The position numbers and the translations under genes are program-made. Shown piece by piece: positions 1-8,265 of a DNA stretch of 64,000 nucleotides. Under the pieces are notes generated by a model. It was not told where the DNA came from. It searched no databases and worked only from the letters and a program-made list of their open reading frames with translations. The stretch is from positions 124,001 to 188,000 of the forward strand of contig NZ_JAVDQG010000006.1 in NCBI RefSeq assembly GCF_031454155.1, read 5' to 3'. Source of the stretch: Desmospora profundinema (lineage in GTDB: Bacteria > Bacillota > Bacilli > Thermoactinomycetales > DSM-45169). The number at the start of each line of letters is the position of its first letter. Within the stretch, counting starts at the first letter, position 1.

Positions 1-9
1 TCAAGGTTG

Positions 10-549
10 ATGGTTCCAGAATCACGCGCAATCGTATGGACGGAGATGGACAGCCCGGTCGGCGGAATCCGGTTGGCCGCCACCAAAAAAGGGATCTGCC
101 GGCTGGATTTTGCCAAAGGGGAAGAGCGCTGGCTGCATCTGGAACGTTGGGCAAAGGAATGGCTGGGACGGGTAAGCATGGAGAGAAATGACGAGGTTCT
201 CTTGCCGGTGACCCGCCAGTTGCGGGAGTATTTTGAGGGACGGCGTCGCTCCTTTGACGTGGACCTGGATCTGTTTGGGACGTCCTTTCAAAAACTGGTG
301 TGGGAACAGCTGCTGACAATCCCCTATGGAGAACTTCGCTCCTATAAAGAAGTAGCGCAGAGAATGGGAGCGGCCAAGGCGGTACGGGCGGTCGGTGGTG
401 CCAACAACAAAAATCCGGTCTCCATTCTCGTACCTTGCCACCGCGTGGTGGGCTCAAACGGGTCCCTCGTCGGCTATGGAGCCGGTTTGGAAATCAAGGA
501 AACCCTTCTTAGGCTGGAGGGATCTCTTCCCTATCGGGCCCAAGCATAG
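10..549 (+). CDS. ogt: Methylated-DNA--protein-cysteine methyltransferase
   Basis: Repairs O6-alkylguanine by moving the alkyl group onto its own cysteine (suicide repair, cytoplasmic). The protein is 179 aa, normal for the Ogt family. The active-site motif PCHRV lies near residue 142, followed by the GYGAG stretch that closes the substrate pocket. The N-terminal ribonuclease-like domain covers about the first 80 residues. I chose ATG at 10; a TTG sits directly before it and the weak AAGG at 3-6 is all the leader visible at the window edge. The next gene is separated by a terminator. Identification is firm. Confidence 0.93.
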   Translation: MVPESRAIVWTEMDSPVGGIRLAATKKGICRLDFAKGEERWLHLERWAKEWLGRVSMERNDEVLLPVTRQLREYFEGRRRSFDVDLDLFGTSFQKLVWEQLLTIPYGELRSYKEVAQRMGAAKAVRAVGGANNKNPVSILVPCHRVVGSNGSLVGYGAGLEIKETLLRLEGSLPYRAQA

Positions 550-585
550 CGGACTCTTTCTTTTTTTCATCCTGATCGAAGCGGC

Positions 586-609
586 AGCGAATAGCTGTTC
601 GCTTTTTTT
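586..609 (+). terminator. Rho-independent terminator after ogt
   Basis: AGCGAA and TTCGCT form a 6-bp stem around TAGCTG, followed by a T run. It closes the ogt transcript. Confidence 0.6.
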
Positions 610-643
610 GTGAAAAAGTGGCGATTTTTCGTAAGACCGGTGA

Positions 644-649
644 TATAAT
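644..649 (+). promoter_or_regulatory. Candidate -10 box for the ABC exporter operon
   Basis: A perfect TATAAT lies 92 bases before the first ABC gene and downstream of the ogt terminator. No good -35 box is visible at 16-18 bp, so this is tentative. Confidence 0.35.
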
Positions 650-740
650 CAGATAGGAATGTTTCGAGTAGCGGAGCGATTTGGCACGTGCCGCTCAAAA
701 TGATGGGTGCCATTTAAGCGACAGATGGAGTGGGGAACCG

Positions 741-2540
741 ATGAGCATTTTTCGAGATTTGTGGTGGTTTTTCAAACAAGAGAAACGAAGTTATGCGGTT
801 GGCGTCATCATCTTGTTGTTGGTGGCGTTTTTGGAAATCTTCCCTCCCTTTGTAGTCCGGGTAGTGGTCGATGGCCTGGAATCCGGCGCCATAACCGGTT
901 CTGAGCTGGGGATGTGGCTGGGATTGATCGCGTTGGCGGGGGTGGGGATGTATCTTCTTCGTTATGTGTGGCGCATTTTGCTGTTTGGTGCCTCTTTCCG
1001 TCTGGGGCGGCAGCTGCGCCACCAGCTGTTCGCCCATTTCAGCCGGATGTCCCCCTCGTTTTTCCATCGCCGGCGTACGGGTGATCTGATGGCTCATGCC
1101 ACCAACGATATCCAGGCGGTTCAGGTGACGGCGGGGGAGGGAGTACTCACCCTAGTGGATTCTCTGGTGCTGGGGGGGCTTGTTGTGGCCGCGATGGCCC
1201 TGTTCATCAGCTGGGAGTTGACGTTGATCGCATTGATCCCGATGCCGTTGATCGCCTTGGCGGTCAGCAAATACGGGAAGATGCTGCATGAACGCTTTCA
1301 TCTGGCCCAAGCAGCCTTTTCCGATATGAACGATAAGGTGCAGGAGAACATCTCCGGTGTCCGGGTGGTGAAGGCGTTTGGCCAGGAAGCCAACGAGAAG
1401 CGTTCTTTCCAGGCATTGTCCCGGCAGGTAGTGGCTAAAAATATCGCCGTCGCACGGGTGGACGCCCTGTTCGGTCCGACCATTTCCCTGGTGATCGGCC
1501 TTTCCTTTTTTCTGGCGGTTGGGTTTGGCGGGTGGTTTGTGGTTCAGGGGACAATGACGATCGGTCAGTTGACACAGTTCACCATATACTTGGGCCAGCT
1601 GATCTGGCCGATGCTCGCCTTCGGCTTTTTGTTCAATATCGTGCAACGGGGACGGGCTTCCTATGACCGCATTCGCACCCTGCTGGAGGTGGAGCCGGAC
1701 ATTCGGGATCGGGATGGGGCCGTCTCCACACGGGCTTCCGGCACCGTGGAATTTGATGTGGACCGTTTCGGTTATGAAGGAGCGAAGGAACCGGCCTTGC
1801 GGGAGGTCCGGGTCGATATCCGGCCGGGGGAAACCCTGGGCATCGTCGGGAGGACGGGCAGCGGCAAGACCACGCTGTTTAAGTTGCTGATGCGGGAATT
1901 TGACTGTATGGAAGGGACGATCCGGATCGGGAATGTACCGGTGAATCAATATAAACGGGATGCGCTTCGTTCGGCGATCGGATATGTTCCGCAGGATCAT
2001 TTTCTCTTTTCCGTCACCATCCGGGAAAACATCGCATTCGGGAAAGCGGACGCCAGCCAGGAAGCGATCGAAGAGGCCGCCCGCCTGGCCGGGATCCACG
2101 AGGATATCCTCCGGTTTGAAAAGGGATATGATACCGTTGTCGGCGAACGGGGGGTCACCCTCTCCGGCGGACAGAAACAGCGGATTTCCATCGCTCGGGC
2201 CTTGCTGCTGGATCCGGAGATCCTGATCCTGGACGATTCGTTGTCGGCAGTGGATGCCAAGACGGAGGAGGAGATCCTGGAGGCCCTGCGGAAGATGCGC
2301 CGCAATAAGACCACCCTGATCGCCGCTCATCGCCTGAGCGCCATCGAGCACGCGGATCATATCCTGGTGCTGGAAGACGGGGCGGTGGCGGAACGGGGGA
2401 ACCACGAGGAGTTGCTGGCCCAGGATGGCTGGTACGCATGGATGTACCGGCAGCAGCAACTGGAATCGATGATTGAAAAAGGAGGAGGTGCCGCCCATGG
2501 TGATGCGCCGGTTGCTCGCCTATCTCAACCCACACCGTAA
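741..2540 (+). CDS. ABC exporter half-transporter with degenerate ATP site (YheI/BmrC-like)
   Basis: A 599-aa fused membrane plus ATPase half-transporter. The six-helix exporter domain covers about residues 1-310. The ATPase domain has Walker A GRTGSGKTT near residue 370, a canonical LSGGQ signature near 473 and Walker B ending LILDDS. The catalytic Glu after Walker B is Asp here, as in the degenerate subunit of heterodimeric multidrug exporters (BmrCD, TM287/288). Start ATG at 741 is chosen because GGAG lies just upstream; an in-frame TTG at 681 lacks that support. The downstream partner overlaps by 44 bases and carries the complementary features, so the pair very likely forms one heterodimer. 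Substrate unknown. Confidence 0.88.
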   Translation: MSIFRDLWWFFKQEKRSYAVGVIILLLVAFLEIFPPFVVRVVVDGLESGAITGSELGMWLGLIALAGVGMYLLRYVWRILLFGASFRLGRQLRHQLFAHFSRMSPSFFHRRRTGDLMAHATNDIQAVQVTAGEGVLTLVDSLVLGGLVVAAMALFISWELTLIALIPMPLIALAVSKYGKMLHERFHLAQAAFSDMNDKVQENISGVRVVKAFGQEANEKRSFQALSRQVVAKNIAVARVDALFGPTISLVIGLSFFLAVGFGGWFVVQGTMTIGQLTQFTIYLGQLIWPMLAFGFLFNIVQRGRASYDRIRTLLEVEPDIRDRDGAVSTRASGTVEFDVDRFGYEGAKEPALREVRVDIRPGETLGIVGRTGSGKTTLFKLLMREFDCMEGTIRIGNVPVNQYKRDALRSAIGYVPQDHFLFSVTIRENIAFGKADASQEAIEEAARLAGIHEDILRFEKGYDTVVGERGVTLSGGQKQRISIARALLLDPEILILDDSLSAVDAKTEEEILEALRKMRRNKTTLIAAHRLSAIEHADHILVLEDGAVAERGNHEELLAQDGWYAWMYRQQQLESMIEKGGGAAHGDAPVARLSQPTP

Positions 2541-4251
2541 AGCCATGGCCGCTGCAATGGCGCTGCTCCTGATTGCCACTGCGGCCGATGTGGCCGGACC
2601 GCTGCTGGTTAAGGTATATATCGACGACTATTTAACACCCGGTATTTTTGATCCATTTGCCCTGATCACCCTGGCGGTCACATACTTGGTCCTGCTCGTG
2701 CTGTCGGCGGTGTTGACGTATTTTCAGCTATTTTCCTTCCACCGGATCGCCCATCGGGTGATCCAGGAATTGCGCATGGATGTGTTCGGCAAGGTACAGC
2801 ATTTAGGACTGTCATTCTTTGATAAACGGCCCGGGGGAGCTCTGATATCCCGTATCACCAACGATACCGAGGCGATTAAGGACTTGTTTGTCAGTGTGCT
2901 GTCCACCTTTGTCCAAAATATGGTGATGATCTTCGGTATTTTTGTGGCCTTGTTCATCCTGGATGTGCAGTTGGCGGCTTTCTGCTTGTTTTTGTTGCCG
3001 TTCGTATTTGGCTTGATGGTCCTGTATCGGCGGCTCAGCTATCGGGTGTTTCACACGGTGCGCCAAAAGCTGAGCGATTTGAACGCCAAGTTGAGCGAAT
3101 CCATCCAGGGTATGAACGTCATCCAGGCCTTCCGTCAGGAAGAGCGGTTGGAGCGGGAATTTGAAAAAACCAACAGGGAGCACTATGAAGCCAATATGAA
3201 GAGCACGAAGCTTAACGGCTTGCTGCTGCGGCCGGCGGTGGATCTTCTCTACTTGTTGGCCTTGATCCTGGTGCTGGGGTTTTTCGGATTCGATATCGGG
3301 GAAAGTGCGCTTCAAATCGGTGTTCTTTATGCCTTTATCAACCTGCTGTCGCGGATGTTTGAACCGGTCAACCAGATGATGCAGCAACTCACCTTCTTGC
3401 AACAGGCGGTGGTGTCGGCAGGCCGGGTGTTTGAACTTCTGGATGAAAAGGAGAGGGCGCCGGCCCGGAAAGGAAATGACGACCCCCGCATCACAGAGGG
3501 GCGGATCGTCTTTGACAAGGTGACGTTTTCCTATGACGGCCACACGGATGTACTAAAAAATATCTCCTTTACCGCCGAGCCGGGTCAGACGGTAGCGTTG
3601 GTGGGACATACCGGCAGCGGGAAGACCTCCATCACCAATCTGCTGATGCGGTTCTATGAAGTGAAACACGGGCAGATCACGATCGACGGTCACCCGCTGT
3701 CCACTTTCCGCGACGGTGAGCTGCGCAAAAAGCTGGGACTGGTGCTGCAGGATCCTTTCTTGTTTGTGGGAGATGTAAAGGAAAACATTCGGCTTCATCA
3801 TCCGGATGTCTCCGAGGAGGATGTAAAGGAAGCGGCCCGTTTTGTCCAGGCGGACTCCTTTATCGAGAAGCTTCCCAACGGTTATGACGAACCCATCGGC
3901 GAACGGGGGGCTACGTTTTCCAGCGGTCAACGGCAACTGCTCTCCTTTGCTCGTACGATGGCGCAGAAACCGAAGGTGCTGGTGTTGGACGAAGCGACGG
4001 CCAGCGTGGATACGGAGACAGAGGAGAAAATCCAGCAAGCCCTTTCACGGATGCGGCAGGGACGAACCACCATCGCCATCGCCCACCGCTTGTCCACGAT
4101 TCAAGACGCCGACCTGATTCTGGTGCTCCACCGCGGCGAGATCGTGGAACGGGGAACGCATCAGGAGCTCTTATCCCAACAGGGCTTGTATCACAAAATG
4201 TATCTTTTGCAGCAGGGAGTCCGGGACTCGACGGCTCAGCCGGGAGCATAA
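2497..4251 (+). CDS. ABC exporter half-transporter with catalytic ATP site (YheH/BmrD-like)
   Basis: A 584-aa partner of the preceding subunit, with six membrane helices then an ATPase domain. Walker A is GHTGSGKTS, Walker B ends VLVLDEA with the catalytic Glu, and the signature is FSSGQ rather than LSGGQ. This split (Glu here, good signature in the other chain) is the textbook asymmetry of heterodimeric exporters. The start is ATG at 2497, placed by the strong GGAGGAGG at 2481-2488 inside the previous gene; an in-frame TTG at 2473 lies before that site. The overlap implies translational coupling. Multidrug or lipid export is likely but not provable from sequence. Confidence 0.88.
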   Translation: MVMRRLLAYLNPHRKAMAAAMALLLIATAADVAGPLLVKVYIDDYLTPGIFDPFALITLAVTYLVLLVLSAVLTYFQLFSFHRIAHRVIQELRMDVFGKVQHLGLSFFDKRPGGALISRITNDTEAIKDLFVSVLSTFVQNMVMIFGIFVALFILDVQLAAFCLFLLPFVFGLMVLYRRLSYRVFHTVRQKLSDLNAKLSESIQGMNVIQAFRQEERLEREFEKTNREHYEANMKSTKLNGLLLRPAVDLLYLLALILVLGFFGFDIGESALQIGVLYAFINLLSRMFEPVNQMMQQLTFLQQAVVSAGRVFELLDEKERAPARKGNDDPRITEGRIVFDKVTFSYDGHTDVLKNISFTAEPGQTVALVGHTGSGKTSITNLLMRFYEVKHGQITIDGHPLSTFRDGELRKKLGLVLQDPFLFVGDVKENIRLHHPDVSEEDVKEAARFVQADSFIEKLPNGYDEPIGERGATFSSGQRQLLSFARTMAQKPKVLVLDEATASVDTETEEKIQQALSRMRQGRTTIAIAHRLSTIQDADLILVLHRGEIVERGTHQELLSQQGLYHKMYLLQQGVRDSTAQPGA

Positions 4252-4255
4252 GTAA

Positions 4256-4299
4256 GGCGTGTCTGGTCATTCAATCTTCCGGATTTATTCAGACACGCC
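4256..4299. repeat. Minimal copy (A) of the dispersed inverted-end repeat
   Basis: GGCGTGTCTG and CAGACACGCC are perfect 10-bp inverted ends of a 44-bp unit. The interior matches only the left end (GTCATTCAATCTTCC) and right end (GGATTTATT) of the longer copies at 22241 and 29667, so it reads as an internally deleted member. It follows the ABC operon and may also act as a hairpin terminator. Confidence 0.65.
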
Positions 4300-4391
4300 C
4301 TGACAGCTTCATTTCGAAAGGATGGGGCAACGATTAGATACCACTGGTGAGAGGTGATTCACTGGTGGTTTTTTGTTATCGAATCAAGTGA

Positions 4392-4661
4392 TTAGATGGC
4401 AATTTTTTTTGCTTCTCCATTTTTTTTGCGACCGGCCCTGGATTCCTTGAGATGTTTTAACTGCGCAACGATGACAAAGCTGATGATCACCAGCAAAAAC
4501 CAGGAACTGATTTTCCCCAGATGTACCCAGCTCCAAACGTCTTGTTGATTCGGATATTGCCATGCCCCCAAAAAAGTGGCGATATTCTCAGCAATCCAGA
4601 TAAAGAAGCCGATGAAGATAAAGGACAGTGCCAACGGCATGCGGTATAATCTTCCGTTCAC
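4392..4661 (-). pseudogene. C-terminal fragment of a DUF817 (YoaT-like) membrane protein
   Basis: Encodes about 89 residues with two hydrophobic helices and the family-like stretches YRMPLALSF, GFFIWIAENI and GAWQYPNQ. DUF817 proteins are usually about three times longer, so only the C-terminus remains. The reading frame is interrupted at its upstream side by the TnpB element. Joining across the element (TTAC to GTGAACGG) gives a continuous short reading ending IYVNGRLYRM, but a stop lies about ten codons further upstream, so the gene is dead beyond the insertion too. The GTG at 4661 is probably not a true start. Confidence 0.7.
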
Positions 4662-4700
4662 TTGATACGTGACATGGGCGGCGTACCTGTTACCAGTACG

Positions 4701-5780
4701 CTAGGCGGCGAGTCCCGAGATCGCCTTACCGATGTTGATTGCCCCATTCAGATCAGCATGACAGGTATATCCACACTGTTTGCACTGAAATCGCAGCCCA
4801 TTTCGGTTTGCTTTCTCTCGATGGCCACATTTACAAGTTTGGCTGGTATACTCCGCTTTGACTTCCTCAAAGCGGATGCCCGCCATCTCTGCCTTGTACC
4901 GGATGAACTCCTTCAACTGATAGAACGCCCAAGAATGAAGGTTTCTACCCTGATCTTTCTTCTCGCACTTCTTTCTGGATTTGGTCCGATTGCGTATGTC
5001 CGTCAGGTCTTCCATGCGAATCACTCCAACACCGTTGGCGAGTGCCCGGTTGACGATCTGACGGCTGATCTTGTGGTTTTGGTCTCTCATCCAGCGGGAC
5101 TCTTTATTCTTGGATTTGTAGATCACTTGCAGCTTTTTCGCTTTGCCCAGCTTTCTACGCCGCGCCGAATATCTGCGGCGAGTATAGGCTACCGCCGATC
5201 CCCTGAAGAAGAGCGATTTTGTTCCCATACTGGTCACTGCCAAATAGCGTAAACCTAAATCAATCCCCATCACTTTTTCTCCTCGGGACTGTTTCGTCTC
5301 CCATGTGATCGGGATCGCTATGTACCACTTGCGCTTCTTCTGGTATAGCTTCGCCGCACCTTGTTTCACCGTTCCTGAAATGATCTTTTCTATCCAAGCT
5401 TGCTGATACGGTCTGGCAACGACCGGAACACCGATCCGTTTCTCCAGTGTGGGGAACGAGACAGTATACAGCTCGCCAGCGCGTTCTACTTTCAGATTCT
5501 GATTGTTGAAGCCACACCACATCTTCTTGAAACCTTTAGCACGTTGCTTTTTCTTCTGTGATTTTACTTCGCGAATGGTTTGATTGACGACAGCAGAAAG
5601 AAACTTCTGTTCTGAGAACTCTTTGAATACCTTGCTCGTCGCCCCATTCACTTCTGGATGGAGTAGCAACCAGTTTGCGAAATTCGTGTTCATTTCCGTC
5701 ATCTGGTCATACATGGCTTGCTTAGCTAGAGTGGGCCTATGTAGCTCGAGACGCAGTGTAATCGTTGGCACAAGATTCAC
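4701..5780 (-). CDS. tnpB: TnpB RNA-guided endonuclease of an IS200/IS605-type element
   Basis: A 359-aa full-length TnpB (OrfB), the compact RNA-guided nuclease family related to Cas12. The RuvC-like residues are visible as GIDLGLRYLAV (Asp), RMEDL (Glu) and HADLNGA (Asp), with a zinc-binding CKCG...CKQCG pair between the last two. All key residues are present, so it may be active. The GTG start at 5780 overlaps GGGGG; a second GTG at 5771 has better spacing to GAGGGGG. Its guide RNA would be expected around the gene's 3' end and the right-end hairpin near 4683-4700, which was not independently confirmed. Confidence 0.9.
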   Translation of the reverse strand: MNLVPTITLRLELHRPTLAKQAMYDQMTEMNTNFANWLLLHPEVNGATSKVFKEFSEQKFLSAVVNQTIREVKSQKKKQRAKGFKKMWCGFNNQNLKVERAGELYTVSFPTLEKRIGVPVVARPYQQAWIEKIISGTVKQGAAKLYQKKRKWYIAIPITWETKQSRGEKVMGIDLGLRYLAVTSMGTKSLFFRGSAVAYTRRRYSARRRKLGKAKKLQVIYKSKNKESRWMRDQNHKISRQIVNRALANGVGVIRMEDLTDIRNRTKSRKKCEKKDQGRNLHSWAFYQLKEFIRYKAEMAGIRFEEVKAEYTSQTCKCGHREKANRNGLRFQCKQCGYTCHADLNGAINIGKAISGLAA

Positions 5781-5869
5781 CCCCTCTTTTTCTGGGAAAT
5801 GGTCGTTCTCGTTCTTCAGTATTCCTGTTCCATATCCCGAGAGTATCAGTATATTCCTATAAGCTGCAA

Positions 5870-5967
5870 CACAGAGAGGAAATGGTATTATCCCCGCAAG
5901 GGGGATACCGAGCCACGCCGCCTTTCATCCCACGATTCAAACCGTGGCTTTCAGTCGGCAATTTACT
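5870..5967 (-). repeat. Left end of the TnpB element
   Basis: Contains the hairpin TCCCCGCAAGGGGGA followed by GATACCGAGC, a second small hairpin, and GTCGGCAATT at the tip. A related block at 51850-51936 keeps the same layout but has a different second stem, so the hairpins look structurally conserved. Confidence 0.6.
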
Positions 5968-6221
5968 GTAAATAACTGTATTAGGGAATGCATGAACTCA
6001 CAGCTGCCTCCCTTTTTTGGCATGGAATCCATTTTATCCGAATCGGAGCCGGAAAGCTTTCACCCCTTAGTCTGGATGGAGTGTCAGCCCGGTTTCTTCG
6101 TGTCTCCTTTTTACGAAATGAAGTGAATCATGTTTCCGTTTTTTCCTTTTTGCAAAATTGGAGGCGGGTTGGGTCATGCTAAAGGGGAGCGAACACAACC
6201 GGGCTGGATGGGAGGATGGAT

Positions 6222-6725
6222 ATGGAGATTCGCAAGTTGACCCCTGCCGACGCTGCCCATTACCGCGATTTGCGATTAGAGGCGTTAGAGTTGCATCCGG
6301 AGGCTTTTTCTTCCGCTCCGGAGGACAGCGACGGCAAATCGCTGGAGGAGTGGAAAGAAGAACTGACTTCCACGCCCCATCGGTTTGTCCTCGGCGGCTT
6401 TGATGATGATGGTCAACTGCGGGGCATGGTGGGTTTTATTCGGAACGAAGGGCGGAAAGTGCGGCACAAGGGAATGATCATGGAGGTATTTTCATCCCCT
6501 GCTGTCAGGGGAAAAGGGCTGGCCAAATCCATGCTGGAAAGGTTGATCGAAGAGGCGCGCTCCCTGCCCGAAATGGAGCAATTACAGCTGACTGTGGCAG
6601 CTGACAACGGTCCGGCCCGTACCCTGTATGAGTCACTCGGTTTTAAGCCCTACGGTTTAGAAAAAGAATCGTTAAAGATCGAGCAGGAGTATGTGGACGA
6701 GGAGCACATGGTCTTGAAATGGTGA
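6222..6725 (+). CDS. GNAT-family N-acetyltransferase
   Basis: A 167-aa single-domain GNAT enzyme that would transfer an acetyl group from acetyl-CoA to an unknown amine. The N-terminus (MEIRKLTPADAAHYRDLR) and the acetyl-CoA loop region (SSPAVRGKGLAKSML, near residue 92) are typical, with a C-terminal NxxAxxLYxxxGF-type motif (NGPARTLYESLGF). I chose ATG at 6222 because GGAGG at 6211-6215 is correctly spaced; the ATG at 6216 touches that site. It stands alone between the IS region and the next gene, so the substrate cannot be guessed. Confidence 0.85.
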   Translation: MEIRKLTPADAAHYRDLRLEALELHPEAFSSAPEDSDGKSLEEWKEELTSTPHRFVLGGFDDDGQLRGMVGFIRNEGRKVRHKGMIMEVFSSPAVRGKGLAKSMLERLIEEARSLPEMEQLQLTVAADNGPARTLYESLGFKPYGLEKESLKIEQEYVDEEHMVLKW

Positions 6726-6772
6726 ATAAAAAAGGCCATATTTCGCTGCCGGGTGGTTTGGTCACTTTTTTA

Positions 6773-6801
6773 TTGACAGAAAATAATGTTTGATATAGAT
6801 T
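6773..6801 (+). promoter_or_regulatory. Candidate sigma-A promoter of the kinase-phosphatase gene
   Basis: Perfect -35 TTGACA at 6773-6778, a 17-bp spacer, then TAGATT at 6796-6801. It lies about 77 bases before the GTG start. Confidence 0.5.
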
Positions 6802-6877
6802 AAACATTTCAGAATGGTACCAATTATCCGCGCAATTTCTGCACGTTTTTCGTGACGATGAGAACCGAATCAAGGGT

Positions 6878-8188
6878 GTGAACACGACGATGAGACTGTT
6901 ATTTTTGTTGCGAGGGCCGATGGGAGCGGGGAAATCCCGGTGGATTCATCAGGGAGATCTTTCTCCCTACACTCTATCTGCCGATGCGATTCGCATGATG
7001 TATCAAAACCCGGAGTACAATCTGCACGGCGAGCCCCGGATCAGTCAATCCAATGACAAACGGGTCTGGAAGCACTTGTTTCACTTGTTGGAACAACGGA
7101 TGGAACGGGGGGATCTCACCATTGTGGATGCGACCCATGTCCGTTCGTCAACCCTATCCCCGTATAAAAAACTTTGCCAACAATATCGCTACCGTTGCTA
7201 TGTCGTCGATTTCACCCAAATTCCGATGGAGACGGCACTGGCTCAAAATCGAGCGCGGGACCCTCATAAACGGGTTCCGGAGGAGATCATCCTTGACGCT
7301 TATGAACAATTTAAGGGTCAAAAGCTGCCGGGATGGGTGACGGTCATTCCACCGGATGCGTTTTGGGAAGTGGTCGAGGAATGGTCGAAGCCGCTCGATT
7401 TCAGTGATTGGAAGAAGATTCACCACATCGGTGATCTCCATGGCTGCTATGATGCCTTGATGGAGTACTTGGGAGAGGGGTTGAAAGAGGACGAGTTGTA
7501 TATTTTCGTGGGGAATTTGTTGGATCGGGGGTTGCAGAATGCAGAGGTTTTGCAATTCTTTTTGGATCATTATCAAAAACCGAATGTGATCCTGATCGAA
7601 GGAAACCACGAGATCCACTTTTTTAAATGGGCCAATGGGGAGGAACCCCGTTCCCACTTGTTTCGAAAGCATACGGTGCCTCAGCTGGAAGAGGCGGGGT
7701 TTGACAAAAAAGAGGTGCGCCAGCTCTACCGGAAGTTTCGCCAACTGGCGTACTATACCTACCACGGCAAAACGGTGCTTGTCACGCATGGCGGCTTGTC
7801 GGAGATTCCCCGCCACTTGGCGTTTGTATCAACGGAGCAGTTGATCAAGGGATTTGGTGAATTTGAGGATGACATTGACCATGCGTGGGTGGATCAAACC
7901 CCTCCAAATCAATTTCAGATTCACGGTCACCGAAATATCCTTCGTCTGCCGGTACAGGCGGCAGACCGATCTTTCAATTTAGAAGGGCAGATCGAATACG
8001 GCGGATACTTGAGGGCAGTCACCCTGACACCGGACGGATTTGAGACCCATGAGGTGCGGAATCACTGTTTTCAGCAACGAGCTCCCGTTCCCAAGATGGT
8101 GGATGAGGAACAGTTGACGATGGAGCAATGGTTGCATCAGTCCTCCATTATTCAGCTGCGAGAAGATTTTTTGTCCAGCCGTCGGTAG
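6878..8188 (+). CDS. P-loop kinase fused to a metallophosphatase (Pnkp-like, no ligase)
   Basis: A 436-aa two-domain protein. Residues 1-165 form a P-loop kinase (GPMGAGKSRW near residue 12; TIVDATHV as Walker B-like). Residues 178-400 form a PPP-type metallophosphatase with GDLHGCYDAL, GNLLDRG, IEGNHEIHF, THGG and IHGHRN. The order resembles the first two domains of bacterial polynucleotide kinase-phosphatase, but the ligase domain is absent. The second phosphatase motif reads GNxxDRG where GDxxDRG is usual, so a metal ligand is changed. GTG at 6878 is used; ATG at 6890 is an alternative start. End healing of nucleic acid is an inference. Confidence 0.75.
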   Translation: MNTTMRLLFLLRGPMGAGKSRWIHQGDLSPYTLSADAIRMMYQNPEYNLHGEPRISQSNDKRVWKHLFHLLEQRMERGDLTIVDATHVRSSTLSPYKKLCQQYRYRCYVVDFTQIPMETALAQNRARDPHKRVPEEIILDAYEQFKGQKLPGWVTVIPPDAFWEVVEEWSKPLDFSDWKKIHHIGDLHGCYDALMEYLGEGLKEDELYIFVGNLLDRGLQNAEVLQFFLDHYQKPNVILIEGNHEIHFFKWANGEEPRSHLFRKHTVPQLEEAGFDKKEVRQLYRKFRQLAYYTYHGKTVLVTHGGLSEIPRHLAFVSTEQLIKGFGEFEDDIDHAWVDQTPPNQFQIHGHRNILRLPVQAADRSFNLEGQIEYGGYLRAVTLTPDGFETHEVRNHCFQQRAPVPKMVDEEQLTMEQWLHQSSIIQLREDFLSSRR

Positions 8189-8221
8189 TCACAATCGATT
8201 GGCCGCGAAATCGGGTAGAGC

Positions 8222-8246
8222 AAAAAACCCCCTACAGGGGGTTTTT
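8222..8246. terminator. Bidirectional terminator
   Basis: CCCCC and GGGGG form the stem around TACA, with A and T runs on the two sides. It serves both converging genes. Confidence 0.8.
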
Positions 8247-8265
8247 GATGAGGTCCAAAGCAAGC

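Larger units (their letters stand above)
4662..5967 (-). mobile_element. IS200/IS605-family element carrying TnpB only
   Basis: On the minus strand the 5' flank ends in TTAC (top-strand GTAA at 5968-5971) and the 3' end is TCAA (top-strand TTGA at 4662-4665). These are the cleavage signals known for IS608-type elements. A subterminal hairpin CGTAC...GTACG lies just downstream of tnpB, and the left end carries CCACG/CGTGG and CCCC/GGGG hairpins. There is no TnpA, so movement would need a helper. Ends are inferred from these motifs, not from an empty site. Confidence 0.7.

Noticed and set aside
1152-2498. Very long minus-strand frame opposite the first ABC gene
   Set aside because: It is the antisense shadow of a high-GC coding gene, with Pro/Arg/His-rich composition and no ribosome site.
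2812-3543. Long minus-strand frame opposite the second ABC gene
   Set aside because: Same reason: shadow of the real gene in the complementary codon phase.
4701-5780. Considered as a miniature Cas12 effector
   Set aside because: Size, ends and context are those of an IS200/IS605 TnpB; no array is nearby.
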